From Fibrobacter sp. UWB4 (GTDB lineage Bacteria; Fibrobacterota; Fibrobacteria; Fibrobacterales; Fibrobacteraceae), in NCBI RefSeq assembly GCF_002210345.1, contig NZ_MWQI01000001.1, positions 496,001 through 560,000 of the forward strand: a DNA stretch of 64,000 bases, read 5' to 3'. Under the pieces are notes generated by a model. The model saw only the letters and a program-made list of their open reading frames with translations, was not told the origin of the DNA and made no database searches. The first letter of the stretch is position 1; each line of letters begins with the position of its first letter. Positions 44,187 through 53,046 of the stretch are shown in pieces. A program made the translations under genes and the position numbers.

Positions 44187-44797
44187 TGGCTACGAAGAAG
44201 AATAAAGGTGCCAACAAGGCGCTTGCGATTACGATCAACCTTTTGCCAAGCGACCATCGCAAAAAGCAAACGGACTTGACTTGGCTTACGGACCGCCGCG
44301 TGGTGTGGCCAACTGTTTTTTTCATTGTTGCGATTTTTGTGGCCCTGTTCGTTTACGCTTATACGTTGCAGGAAATTTCTAGCAAGACTGCTGAACTCCA
44401 GTCTGTGCGTTCTGCTGTTGAACGTGAACGCCCGCTGCTCAAGAAAATCAGTGAACTTGAAAAGAACCAGTCTATCATTAATACTAAGATTAATGCGCTT
44501 AAGTCTATCCAGATCAGCAAAAAGCGCTGGGTGGTGCTGTTCGAAAACATTTCGTCTGTATTGCCTCCAAACATGTGGCTTACCAGCGTTTCGCAGGTGA
44601 GCGAGTTCAACCTCGAAATGAAAGGCACGACTTTCGATTTTTCCGAGGTGGCTGAATACATGGTCAAGCTCGAAAAGCAGGTCAGCGTAAAGAAAGTCTC
44701 GCTGGTGACTATTTCTACGACGAAGGTCGATGGCGACGAAGCTTACAGCTTTACACTCAAGGTCGAACTCAATCGCGATCTTGGAGAGGAGGGTTGA
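44186..44797 (+). CDS. pilN: type IV pilus assembly protein PilN
   Basis: A 203-aa bitopic inner membrane protein. The N-terminal cytoplasmic tail contains the PilM-binding motif INLLPSDHRKK (INLLP), then one membrane helix (VVWPTVFFIVAIFVALFVYAY), a coiled coil and a periplasmic ferredoxin-like domain (WVVLFENISSVLPPNMWLTSV). Together with PilO it spans the periplasm between inner membrane platform and secretin. Confidence 0.92.
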   Translation: MATKKNKGANKALAITINLLPSDHRKKQTDLTWLTDRRVVWPTVFFIVAIFVALFVYAYTLQEISSKTAELQSVRSAVERERPLLKKISELEKNQSIINTKINALKSIQISKKRWVVLFENISSVLPPNMWLTSVSQVSEFNLEMKGTTFDFSEVAEYMVKLEKQVSVKKVSLVTISTTKVDGDEAYSFTLKVELNRDLGEEG

Positions 44798-44798
44798 T

Positions 44799-45404
44799 AT
44801 GGGCAACCTTAATATTGACTTTAAAGACAAGAAAAATATTTACTGCATCGTTATGATTGCAGTTATCTTGTTGGGTATATATGCTGGCTATACATATATG
44901 TGGGATCCTTTCCAGAAAGAATTTGAAAATCTTGAAAACCAGCGAATATCGGCACAGAAGGAATTGGATAAGATTAATTCCAAGAAGCATCGCGTGGCAG
45001 AACTTGAAATGCAGCTTGCTCAGGCCGAAAAGGATTTCCAGAAACTGAAGGAAATGTTCCCGGAAGAAGAAAAGGTGCCGCTTCGCTTGCAGGACCTCTA
45101 TTCCGTGCTTCGCAGTTCCGGTGTGCAGATCCAGAAGTTCAATCCAGAAGGACGTTCCGAAAGGGAACACTACATCGAGAACCGCTATTCCATTGCAGTC
45201 AATTCCGGCTACCACATGCTTGGCTACCTGTTTGCCGAAATTGCAAACTTCAATTACCCGACTGCGATTACGAACTTGAGACTTTCTCGCTATTCCGGCA
45301 TTGCTGCCGAAGTGCAGAAGGCTGAAACACACGGTTGGACTCCGATTACCATGTCGGTGAATTTCAACTTGACCACTTATACATCCAAGAAGGTTGGCAA
45401 ATAA
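44799..45404 (+). CDS. pilO: type IV pilus assembly protein PilO
   Basis: A 201-aa partner of PilN with the same plan: short cytoplasmic tail, one helix (IYCIVMIAVILLGIYAGYTY), coiled coil (ISAQKELDKINSKKHRVAEL) and a ferredoxin-like domain. GGAGG stands 8 bp upstream of ATG 44799; the frame is open upstream but overlaps pilN. Its stop overlaps the next start by one base, indicating tight coupling. Confidence 0.88.
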   Translation: MGNLNIDFKDKKNIYCIVMIAVILLGIYAGYTYMWDPFQKEFENLENQRISAQKELDKINSKKHRVAELEMQLAQAEKDFQKLKEMFPEEEKVPLRLQDLYSVLRSSGVQIQKFNPEGRSEREHYIENRYSIAVNSGYHMLGYLFAEIANFNYPTAITNLRLSRYSGIAAEVQKAETHGWTPITMSVNFNLTTYTSKKVGK

Positions 45405-47152
45405 TGAAATGCAAGTTCCTTCTTATGCTGTTATCGAGTGCCGTAGCTTTACAGGCTGCGCTGATTAAGGATGTTCGTTTCAATTGCGCGAACAATTGCC
45501 AGATGGAATTCCAGTTTGCCTCTGACAAGAATTTGCCGACATTTTATCAGAAATACGATAACCCCTCCAATACTTTAACGGTTGGTTTCTCCGAATCAGA
45601 CTTTGCTCTTGGCGTCGGTAAATACGATGTCGATCAGTCATCGCCGTTTGTACGTTCCATGAGGGTTTTCAAGGAACCGTATCGCGGCATGGATTTCTTG
45701 AAGATCGAAATCAAGGTGGGCGCTTCTATCAATTCGGACAAAAACGCCATTGCTCTTAATAAGTCAAGCTTCCTTCTGAAGTTTGCTGGCTCGAACGGTA
45801 AGTCCTGGACTCTTTCGAAGCTTTACGCTGCTAATAAGAAAGCTGCGGAAAAGGCTGCCCGTGAAGAGGAAAAGCGCTTGGCCGCTGAACGCAAAGCGGC
45901 TGAAAAGCAGGCTGTGCTAGACCGCAAGGCTGCCGAAAAGCAAGCCGCTCTTGAACGCAAGGCCGCCCGCGAGGAAGAAAAACGCCTCGCTGCTGAACGC
46001 AAAGCGGCTGAAAAGGCTGCGGCCCAGAATATGGCCCCTGTTCCGGTGCCTGTGGCCCAGGCGGGAGCTTCCGCGTTGCTTCCCGGGATCAAGGAGATGA
46101 CGGTCCTTATCGGTTCTGGCATGGAACAGTTCCGATTGGAGGCCGATACTCGCCTTAGCATAGACAAAATTTCTATGCCGAATGCCTCCTTTATTATCAA
46201 GATTTCGGTTAAGGGTCCTGAAAGGTCGCCTGTGTTTAAAGTGAGTGCCGGCTCTCTTGTGAAGTCGGTGTTCTGGGATATGGATGGTCTCAATATCCAG
46301 CTTTCTGCGGGTGCAAAGCCTGTGATCCTCGTGCAGGAAGGTGCCCTGATTTTGCAGACGGCTGAAAATGCAATCCGCCGCGATGGGTTTGTTTTCTGGA
46401 GCGCCCGTCCGAATGGCATTTATGTACGCGACTGGATGAAATCGCCGGATGCCGTCCCGGAATTCTCGGACTTTGTGAAGACTTACGAAAAGGAAAGCAA
46501 GAAGGTTGTTTCTAGCGTTCAGACTTTCCATTTGCGTCCGGTTGTGCGAGAATTGATTGTTGTTGCCGACGAAACGGAATTCTATGCGGCTCCGAGTGAA
46601 AAGGCTCAGGTGATGCAGCGCGTGGTCTTTGGCGACCGCCTTGTGAATATGGATTTGAACGGGCTTTATCGCAAGGTCCAGGTGGGTAACAAGATTGGTT
46701 ACGTGAACCGCCGTGCGGTAAGCTTTACCGATGAACTTTCTGCAGTGCAGATGGAACGCCTTAAGAAGGTGGACCAGGAACGCGGTGAAATGCTCACGCA
46801 GGGCATGAAGCCTGTTGGAAGCGCCCTCGATGAACTTTACGAAGACCGAGTGACTTATAGCTCTTTCGGTCGTCGCGATCCGTTCGTAGAAATCAAGGGC
46901 TTGGTCGAAGAAGGTATCAACATCGACCAGGTGGAACTGGTGGGTATTATTTGGGAAGCCGAGGAGCCAGTGGCTATTCTCGTCGAAACCAAGAATCCGA
47001 GCGTGTCTTATACGATCAAGGAAGGCGATAAGATCATGAACGGAAAAGTTCTTAAAATTACACAAACTGATGTGCTCTTCTTGATTCAGGAATTCGGGGT
47101 GAGCCGTCGCTACTCTATGGGTCTTCCCGATAAATTTGGGGGTCAAAAGTGA
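45404..47152 (+). CDS. AMIN-SH3-PilP fusion, pilus alignment protein
   Basis: A 582-aa exported protein in the pilP position. It has a signal peptide (FLLMLLSSAVALQAA), an AMIN-like domain about 20-130, a charged coiled coil 141-205 made of KAAEK and EEEKRLAAER repeats, a second beta domain about 225-345, an SH3-like segment 379-437 (ETEFYAAPSEKAQVMQRVVF, then KIGYVNRRAV), and a PilP-like C-terminus 484-582 (YSSFGRRDPF, VELVGIIWEAEEPVAIL, YTIKEGDKI). Standard PilP is about 170 aa with only the last module. Since the neighbouring PilQ has no AMIN domain, wall binding may have moved to this protein. Confidence 0.85.
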   Translation: MKCKFLLMLLSSAVALQAALIKDVRFNCANNCQMEFQFASDKNLPTFYQKYDNPSNTLTVGFSESDFALGVGKYDVDQSSPFVRSMRVFKEPYRGMDFLKIEIKVGASINSDKNAIALNKSSFLLKFAGSNGKSWTLSKLYAANKKAAEKAAREEEKRLAAERKAAEKQAVLDRKAAEKQAALERKAAREEEKRLAAERKAAEKAAAQNMAPVPVPVAQAGASALLPGIKEMTVLIGSGMEQFRLEADTRLSIDKISMPNASFIIKISVKGPERSPVFKVSAGSLVKSVFWDMDGLNIQLSAGAKPVILVQEGALILQTAENAIRRDGFVFWSARPNGIYVRDWMKSPDAVPEFSDFVKTYEKESKKVVSSVQTFHLRPVVRELIVVADETEFYAAPSEKAQVMQRVVFGDRLVNMDLNGLYRKVQVGNKIGYVNRRAVSFTDELSAVQMERLKKVDQERGEMLTQGMKPVGSALDELYEDRVTYSSFGRRDPFVEIKGLVEEGINIDQVELVGIIWEAEEPVAILVETKNPSVSYTIKEGDKIMNGKVLKITQTDVLFLIQEFGVSRRYSMGLPDKFGGQK

Positions 47153-48618
47153 AAAAGCTGACTAAAATTCTGACGATTCTTATCATGGTGGCAAGCTTTG
47201 CTACTGCGTGGGCTGCTCCTGCCGAAGGCTCTGTGGCCCCGAATAAGAAGTTATATGATTTCAACTTCGTCAACATGGACTACGAAGCCATTTTCCGCTC
47301 TGTGTCGGTGATTGCAGGTGTGGATATCTTGATTGCCCCAGATGTCAAGGGCAAGATCAGCTTGCGTGTGACCAAGAAGACCTGGCAAGAGACGTTGGAC
47401 ATTATTTGTAACATGAATGACCTTACATGGGTGATTCAGGACAAGTACATTTCCATCCAGCGCTTGAGCACGTATCAGGCAAAGCAAAAGAAAATTGCTG
47501 ACGAAGAAAATCAGGCTGAACAGACGGCGCCTCTTGTCCGCAAGAATTTCCAGGTGCACCATGCCAAGGCTGATGAACTTGTCAAGGTGCTTGAAAGCAT
47601 GAAGTCCAATCGCGGCAAGATTTCTGTCGTGGAACGTACGAACTCCATCATCGTTTACGATACGGAAAGCAAGATCGAACAGATGGGCAATGCCCTTACC
47701 GAACTTGATGTGGAAACTCTCCAGATCATGATTACCGCAAAGCTTGTTGTTGTCAACAGTGAACTGGCTCGTGAACTTGGTGTGGACTGGACGGCTGCGA
47801 TGGGTTCTGCAACCCTTACTCCTGGTACTGCCGCTCTTCCGGGTGCTGCTGAGGCCGGTGCTAGCCGAATTAGTGGCGCTATCCGTTCCTTCCCGAACGG
47901 AACTTCTCCGGCTGTAGGCAAGGCTAATACAGCCATTACGGCAAGCCTCCTCGACAACAATCTCCAGATTGCCATTTCAAACTTGATGGGCGATGCTTCC
48001 ACGGAAGTGCTTGCCAGCCCGCAGGTTTCTACGCTCGACAACACTGAAGCTCAGGTGTTCATGGGTGACAAGGTCTCCATCCGCGTGATTGACGATAGCG
48101 GTGAATCTTCGACCAAGATGGTGGAAACGGGTATCAAGCTCACGGTGACGCCGCACGTTTCTGGCGACAACCGCATCTTGCTTGACCTCCATCCGGAAAA
48201 CAACTCCTATGGCTATGACGAAAAGGGCGAAGTTGTGATTTCGACTCAGGAAGCAAAGACCAAGGTGGTCGTGGCTGATGGTGAAACGGTTGTGATCGGT
48301 GGCCTTACCCGCAACGAAAACACCGAAAGCGAAAGCGGCATTCCGTTCCTCAAGGACATTCCGCTCTTGGGCAACCTCTTTAAGTATAGCCGCAAGTCCA
48401 TCACGAAGAAGGACCTCGTGATCTTTGTGACTCCGAGAATCATTCGCAACTACATCGGCAATGTCGATATCTCTGAAAAGTCCGAAGAAACTTCCAGTGT
48501 TGCCGCTCCGGAACTCAAGCCGGTCGATGAAAAGATCATGGAATCCCCGGTGGTGACGGGTGAAACCCCGGAAGCCCCGGTACCGGAAGATTCCCACGAT
48601 GATGGCTGGAATCAGTAA
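47149..48618 (+). CDS. pilQ: type IV pilus secretin PilQ
   Basis: Outer membrane secretin pore, 489 aa, from GTG 47149 (overlapping the previous stop by 4 bp). A signal peptide (ILTILIMVASFATAWAA) precedes the secretin-TonB short domain (YDFNFVNMDYEAIFRSVSVIAG, residues about 35-90), one N1-type domain (NFQVHHAKADELVKVLESM) and the secretin core (ELARELGVDW, LASPQVSTLDNTEAQVFMGD, VVIGGLTRNENTES, GIPFLKDIPLLGNLFKY, DLVIFVTPRII). The usual N-terminal AMIN domains are missing. A terminator follows. Confidence 0.92.
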   Translation: MKKLTKILTILIMVASFATAWAAPAEGSVAPNKKLYDFNFVNMDYEAIFRSVSVIAGVDILIAPDVKGKISLRVTKKTWQETLDIICNMNDLTWVIQDKYISIQRLSTYQAKQKKIADEENQAEQTAPLVRKNFQVHHAKADELVKVLESMKSNRGKISVVERTNSIIVYDTESKIEQMGNALTELDVETLQIMITAKLVVVNSELARELGVDWTAAMGSATLTPGTAALPGAAEAGASRISGAIRSFPNGTSPAVGKANTAITASLLDNNLQIAISNLMGDASTEVLASPQVSTLDNTEAQVFMGDKVSIRVIDDSGESSTKMVETGIKLTVTPHVSGDNRILLDLHPENNSYGYDEKGEVVISTQEAKTKVVVADGETVVIGGLTRNENTESESGIPFLKDIPLLGNLFKYSRKSITKKDLVIFVTPRIIRNYIGNVDISEKSEETSSVAAPELKPVDEKIMESPVVTGETPEAPVPEDSHDDGWNQ

Positions 48619-48628
48619 TTAATGAACT

Positions 48629-48656
48629 TGTCATCCCGGCTTCTATGCCGGGATCA
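48629..48656. repeat. CCCGG-type palindromic repeat
   Basis: TTGTCATCCCGGC-ttctat-GCCGGGATCAA, 10 bp past the pilQ stop. Confidence 0.7.
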
Positions 48657-48669
48657 ACTGAAAAACGCG

Positions 48670-48697
48670 AAAACCCTGGCTCTGCCAGGGCTTTTTG
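48670..48697 (+). terminator. terminator of the pil operon
   Basis: AAAACCCTGGC / GCCAGGGCTTTTT stem with T run. Confidence 0.85.
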
Positions 48698-48742
48698 CTT
48701 TCGTCTCTCGTCTGTAGTCGCGAGCGACGTTCTGTATTCTAA

Positions 48743-49711
48743 TTATCGCACTACGAGTGCGGCGAGCGCGAGTTCCTGGCTCATGCGGGTAGGGCACTTG
48801 CCACTCTTGATTTCGTAATTGAGGTCGGCGAGGCGGCGGAGCACTCGCACGAGGAGCGGCTTACGCCAACGGCGGCAGCACTCGGCGGCTTGGCCTTTTT
48901 TCACGAACATGTAGTAGTTCTTGCCGATCTTTTTAGCGGCTTCTTCGGGCGAGACGCCTTTTGCAGTAAGCGAGCCGTAGTTCAAAAGCGAGAGTGCGTA
49001 GTTGTACAGCGTGTTCGAAATGCGGATGGCATCGACGCCGCTGTTCAATAGTTCGTTCAGCTTCTGGACGTAAGCCTTGGCATTCTGCATGCCGAAGAAT
49101 CCTTCGATCTCGTAGGTCGGGATATCTCGCTGGGAGACAACCATCGTTTTCACGAGGTCGAGCGTAATCTTTTTGCAGTCCGGAGCGTAGAGGATGATTT
49201 TCTCGACTTCTTCGCTCACGAGCTTGGTGTCGTTGCCTAGCGCTTCGGCGAGGTACTGCGATGCCGCAGGCTCAATCGCCTTGTTGAAGTGCGTCGGGAC
49301 GACTGCAGAAATCCAGTCGGCCATTTCGTATTGCTTCGGGACGTCGAACTTTTCGACCTTGCCAACCTTTGCGAGCGCCTTGTAGAGTTCGCTGGAGGCG
49401 AGAAGCGTTTCAAAATCGAAGAGCAACTTGCCGCTTGCCGCGTGGGGGAGCCACTTGGCAAGAGCCTTCATGTCGTCGGTCTTGAGGGCTTCGGCCTTGC
49501 GCACGACTATGACCTGTTCAGGTGAGAACATCGACACGGAATCGCATGCTTCGATGATGACATCGGAGATGGATGCGATGTTTGTGTCTGTGGCGTACAG
49601 CACCTGCTTGGCCATCGGATCTGAAATCCGGTCGCCAAGAGTCTCGGACAGGAATTTTTCAATCCGCTTGTCCTTGCTGAACTGGTCTTTGCCGATGAGC
49701 GTTACGAACAT
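48743..49711 (-). CDS. holA: DNA polymerase III delta subunit
   Basis: Clamp-loader wrench subunit that opens the sliding clamp. The 322-aa protein matches HolA in length and order: GKDQFSKDKRIEKFL at the start, LYATDTNIASISDVIEACDS-like beta strand region, PEQVIVVRKAEAL, a lid-less AAA fold with ALAKWLPHAASGKLLFDFE, and the helical C-terminus with ISNTLYNYALSLLNYG and LADLNYEIKSG. There is no Walker motif, as expected for delta. It follows greA by 3 bp on the same strand. Confidence 0.85.
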   Translation of the reverse strand: MFVTLIGKDQFSKDKRIEKFLSETLGDRISDPMAKQVLYATDTNIASISDVIIEACDSVSMFSPEQVIVVRKAEALKTDDMKALAKWLPHAASGKLLFDFETLLASSELYKALAKVGKVEKFDVPKQYEMADWISAVVPTHFNKAIEPAASQYLAEALGNDTKLVSEEVEKIILYAPDCKKITLDLVKTMVVSQRDIPTYEIEGFFGMQNAKAYVQKLNELLNSGVDAIRISNTLYNYALSLLNYGSLTAKGVSPEEAAKKIGKNYYMFVKKGQAAECCRRWRKPLLVRVLRRLADLNYEIKSGKCPTRMSQELALAALVVR

Positions 49712-49714
49712 GGA

Positions 49715-50182
49715 TTACTTGAAATCGATGATTTCGAACTGGTTCTTGCCCTTGGGCGTTACGACTTCGACCGTATCGCCGCGCTTCTTGCCCATGAGGG
49801 CTGCACCAATCGGGCTCTTGAAGCTGATCTTGCCGTTGAGGGCGTCTGCTTCTTCGGGCGAGACGAGCTGGTATACGATGTCGCGCTTGGTCTTCAAGTT
49901 CTTGGCGGTGACTGTAGCACCGAACTTGATGGTATCGGAGTTCGTATCAAAAGCAATCACCTGGGCACGGGCGAGCTGGTCCTGAAGCTTCGGCATTTCG
50001 ATGTTATCGATAGCGGCGAGGCGCTCCTTGGCGGCATGGTATTCAGCGTTTTCGCTCAAATCGCCTTGTGCACGGGCGTCAACTAATTCTTGAAGTACGC
50101 GGGGACGTTCAACATTTTTTAAATTTTCAAGGTCCTTAACGAGCTTGTCGTAAGCCTCTTGTGTAAACATGATCTTTTCCAT
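49715..50182 (-). CDS. greA: transcription elongation factor GreA
   Basis: Rescues backtracked RNA polymerase by stimulating transcript cleavage. The 155-aa protein has the N-terminal coiled coil (FTQEAYDKLVKDLENL, RVLQELVDARAQGDLSENAEYHAAKERLA, with the acidic tip D-L-S-E-N-A-E-Y) and the C-terminal FKBP-like domain (SPIGAALMGKKRGDTVEVVTPKG). ATG 50182 gives the usual length; ATG 50170 is the alternative. Likely co-transcribed with holA. Confidence 0.95.
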   Translation of the reverse strand: MEKIMFTQEAYDKLVKDLENLKNVERPRVLQELVDARAQGDLSENAEYHAAKERLAAIDNIEMPKLQDQLARAQVIAFDTNSDTIKFGATVTAKNLKTKRDIVYQLVSPEEADALNGKISFKSPIGAALMGKKRGDTVEVVTPKGKNQFEIIDFK

Positions 50183-50256
50183 GCTCCATAAGGTAAAAAT
50201 TTTAACGGGCTTTGCGAGCCCAGAATCGCAAAGAAAGCTTCTTTTTAGGAGATACT

Positions 50257-51474
50257 ATGTACACTGTGTTGGAAAAAGGCGGCGTTTGCTCCCCCAAGGG
50301 CTTTACCGCATCTGGAATTTGCGCCGGAATCAAGGCCAGCGGCAATGCCGATATGGCTCTTCTCAAGAGCGAAAAGGCTGCCCGCTGCTTCGCCGTTTTT
50401 ACCACCAATAAGGTGAAGGCCGCCCCGGTCCTTTACGACAAGGCCGCTTTGGAACATGCCCACTTTGCATCTGCTGTGATCGTGAACAGCGGTAACGCTA
50501 ACGCTTGCACTGGCGAAAAGGGTTATGCCGATGCTGAACGCATGGCTGTCCTCACGGAAGAAGCCTTGAAGCTCACGCCGAAGAGCGTACTTGTCTGCAG
50601 CACGGGCGTGATTGGCCACTTGATGCCGATGGACAAGATCGAAGCCGGTATCCCGAAGCTCGTGGAAAAGCTCCACGCTGATGCTTCCGAAGAATTCGGC
50701 CGCGCCATCCTCACGACGGACCTTGCTCTCAAGAGCCACGCCGTTGAAATCAAGACCGAAAAGGGTGTGGTGACGATCGGTGGCGCCTGCAAGGGTTCTG
50801 GCATGATCCACCCGAACATGGCTACGATGCTCGCTTTCATCACGACTGACCTTGCTTTGCCGATTGACTTCTTTGCTGAATTCCGTGCCAACATCGCAGA
50901 CTCCTTCAACGCAATTACGGTTGATGGTGACACCAGCACGAACGACACTTGCATCATGCTTGCTAACGGCATGAGCGGCATCAAGTACGAAGACCTCTCC
51001 CTCAGCGAACAGGGCGAATTCCGCGCTGCTTTGACGCTCGTGATGCAGAGCCTCGCCAAGGACATTGTCCGCGACGGTGAAGGTGCAACGAAGCTCATCG
51101 AACTCCGCATTGAAAAGGCTGAAAGCCACGAAGAAGCTCTCCGCATGGCCCGCTTCATCGGTACGTCGAACCTCGCCAAGTGCGCTATGTTCGGTGAAGA
51201 CCCGAACTGGGGACGTATCCTCAGCAGTGCTGGTTCTAGCGGCTGCAACATGGTTGCTGAACACACGGACCTCTACTTCGGTGAAGTCAAGGTTCTCGAA
51301 GGTGGCCGTCCGGTACAGCTGGATGAAAAGCAGACGGCTGCACTGCATGCCGTGGTTCGTCAGCGTGAATACAAAGTAACGCTCGTGTTGAACATCGGCC
51401 AGGCTTCTGCAAGCGCATTCACTTGCGACTTGAGCTATGGCTACGTGAAAATCAACGCTGAATATACTACGTAA
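50257..51474 (+). CDS. argJ: glutamate N-acetyltransferase / amino-acid N-acetyltransferase ArgJ
   Basis: Ornithine acetyltransferase that moves the acetyl group from N-acetylornithine to glutamate in the cyclic arginine pathway. The 405-aa precursor is self-cleaved at the conserved MATMLAFI-T/D site (here KGSGMIHPNMATMLAFITTD near residues 190-209). VNSGNANACTGEKGY and NDTCIMLANGMSG are further family signatures; the C-terminus ends EYTT. AGGAGA stands 5 bp upstream of ATG 50257. Whether it has the second activity with acetyl-CoA cannot be judged. Confidence 0.95.
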   Translation: MYTVLEKGGVCSPKGFTASGICAGIKASGNADMALLKSEKAARCFAVFTTNKVKAAPVLYDKAALEHAHFASAVIVNSGNANACTGEKGYADAERMAVLTEEALKLTPKSVLVCSTGVIGHLMPMDKIEAGIPKLVEKLHADASEEFGRAILTTDLALKSHAVEIKTEKGVVTIGGACKGSGMIHPNMATMLAFITTDLALPIDFFAEFRANIADSFNAITVDGDTSTNDTCIMLANGMSGIKYEDLSLSEQGEFRAALTLVMQSLAKDIVRDGEGATKLIELRIEKAESHEEALRMARFIGTSNLAKCAMFGEDPNWGRILSSAGSSGCNMVAEHTDLYFGEVKVLEGGRPVQLDEKQTAALHAVVRQREYKVTLVLNIGQASASAFTCDLSYGYVKINAEYTT

Positions 51475-51488
51475 TTAGTTACTAGAGT

Positions 51489-51517
51489 TGTCTTTCCCGA
51501 CTTGATCGGGAATCTCC
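51489..51517. repeat. CCCG-type palindromic repeat
   Basis: TGTCTTTCCCGACTTGATCGGG then AATCTCC, between the argJ stop and its terminator. Confidence 0.65.
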
Positions 51518-51523
51518 TTTTTT

Positions 51524-51555
51524 AAAACTTCTCGGTGATGCCGAGGAGTTTTTTT
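51524..51555 (+). terminator. terminator of argJ
   Basis: AAAACTTCTCGG / CCGAGGAGTTTTTTT stem with T run. Confidence 0.8.
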
Positions 51556-51674
51556 ACGATTCTGTGTTTGTTTCTGGTGATGAATAATGGTTCCTTTTGT
51601 GAACGGCTTTTTTGAGAAAATCCTGCTTATGGTGGGATTTTCTTGTATTTTTAATTGAAACACAAGGATGGAAT

Positions 51675-52853
51675 ATGGATAACTTTAATTTCTACAGCCC
51701 CACGGAATTTGTATTTGGCAAGGATCGCGAAAACGAATGCGGTGCGCTTGTCAAGAAGTATGGCGGCACGAAGGTGCTGATTCATTACGGTGGTGGCTCT
51801 GCGGTGCGCTCCGGCTTGATTGATCGCGTTAAGGCGTCGCTCAATGCTGCGGGCGTTTCATTTGTGGAACTCGGTGGCGTGAAGCCGAATCCGCGTGATA
51901 CCTTGATTTACAAGGGCATCGAAATGGTGCGTGCAAACGATGTTGATTTCATCCTTGCTGTGGGCGGTGGCTCCGTCATTGATAGCTCCAAGGGCATTGC
52001 TGTCGGCGCGCTTTACGATGGCGATTTTTGGGACTTTTATGCGAAAAAGTTGCCGGTCACGAAGGCACTCCCGATTGGTGTTGTGCAGACGATTGCTGCC
52101 GCCGGTTCCGAAGGCAGCGGCGATTCCGTCGTGACAAAAGAAGAGGGGATGCTCAAGCGTGATATCGGTGCTGACGTGATTCGCCCGAGATTTGCGGTGC
52201 AGAATCCGGCTTTGCTCTGCACGTTGCCTGCTTATCAGACGGCTTGTGGCATTACCGACATCATGGCACATGTGTTTGAACGCTACTTCACGAATACTTT
52301 GGAAGTCGAGACGACAGACCGCCTTTGCGAAGCGCTGCTCATTACGATGCTCAAGGAAGGCCCGCGCGCCATGGCCGAACCCGCCAATTACGAGGTTCGT
52401 GCGAACATCATGTGGGCGGGTACGGTAGCCCACAATGGTCTTGTGGGCTGCGGGCGCAGTCAGGACTGGAACAGCCACGCGATTGAACATGAACTCTCGG
52501 GACTCTATGACTGCGCCCATGGCGCGGGGCTAGCAGTTATTATGCCGGCGTGGATGGAGTACGTGGTGGACCATAACGTGATGCGTTTTGCGCAAATGGC
52601 AACACGTGTATTTGGCTGCCAGATGAATTTTGAAAACCCGAAGGCGACCGCTCTCGAAGGCATCAAGGCTTTCCGCAAGTTCCTGCATTCCATCGGCATG
52701 CCTATCAACTTTGCAGAACTCGGCGCGAAAGAAGAAGATATCCCGACGCTTGTCGAAAAACTGAATCCAGGCGATGGTTGGGGCTTTGTGCCGCTCAAGG
52801 CTAAGGACGTGACTGCGATTTATACGATTGCTGCGCATGCCACGCTAGATTAG
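51675..52853 (+). CDS. iron-containing alcohol dehydrogenase (butanol dehydrogenase-like)
   Basis: A 392-aa group III alcohol dehydrogenase of the YqhD/BdhA type. It starts MDNFNFYSPTEFVFGKD, has the nucleotide-binding GGGSVIDSSKGIA (near residue 98), the metal-binding region with ACGITDIMAHVFERYF (Asp and His), and the signatures SHAIEHELSGLYDCAHGAGLA (two His) typical of family Fe-ADH. It would reduce aldehydes with NAD(P)H during fermentation or detoxification. AGGATG upstream of ATG 51675; terminator downstream, so a single gene. Confidence 0.93.
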   Translation: MDNFNFYSPTEFVFGKDRENECGALVKKYGGTKVLIHYGGGSAVRSGLIDRVKASLNAAGVSFVELGGVKPNPRDTLIYKGIEMVRANDVDFILAVGGGSVIDSSKGIAVGALYDGDFWDFYAKKLPVTKALPIGVVQTIAAAGSEGSGDSVVTKEEGMLKRDIGADVIRPRFAVQNPALLCTLPAYQTACGITDIMAHVFERYFTNTLEVETTDRLCEALLITMLKEGPRAMAEPANYEVRANIMWAGTVAHNGLVGCGRSQDWNSHAIEHELSGLYDCAHGAGLAVIMPAWMEYVVDHNVMRFAQMATRVFGCQMNFENPKATALEGIKAFRKFLHSIGMPINFAELGAKEEDIPTLVEKLNPGDGWGFVPLKAKDVTAIYTIAAHATLD

Positions 52854-52872
52854 ACGGGTAAATTTGAAAAGT

Positions 52873-52905
52873 AAAAAACTCCTCGGTTATGCCGAGGAGT
52901 TTTTA
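52873..52905 (+). terminator. terminator of the alcohol dehydrogenase gene
   Basis: AAAAAACTCCTCGG / CCGAGGAGTTTTT stem. Confidence 0.85.
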
Positions 52906-52920
52906 TGTTATGTGAAAATA

Positions 52921-53014
52921 ACTGGATCCTGCTCCTTCGAACCTAAGAATTGTAGGGCAGCAAGCTGCCGACAATTCTATATCGACTTCGCCTTACGGCT
53001 TCGCTCAGGATGAC
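52921..53014. repeat. nested palindromic cassette, copy 1
   Basis: Outer ends ACTGGATCC and AGGATGAC as in the simple family, but enlarged: a shared left arm (CTGCTCCTTCGAACCTAA) and right arm (TATATCGACT..CG) enclose an inner hairpin AGAATTGT..GGCAGC-AAGCTGCC..ACAATTCT. The copy at 59187-59277 has the same arms with an unrelated inner hairpin. Confidence 0.8.
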
Positions 53015-53046
53015 ACTTTGATTAATGTCTATTGATCAATAACTAA

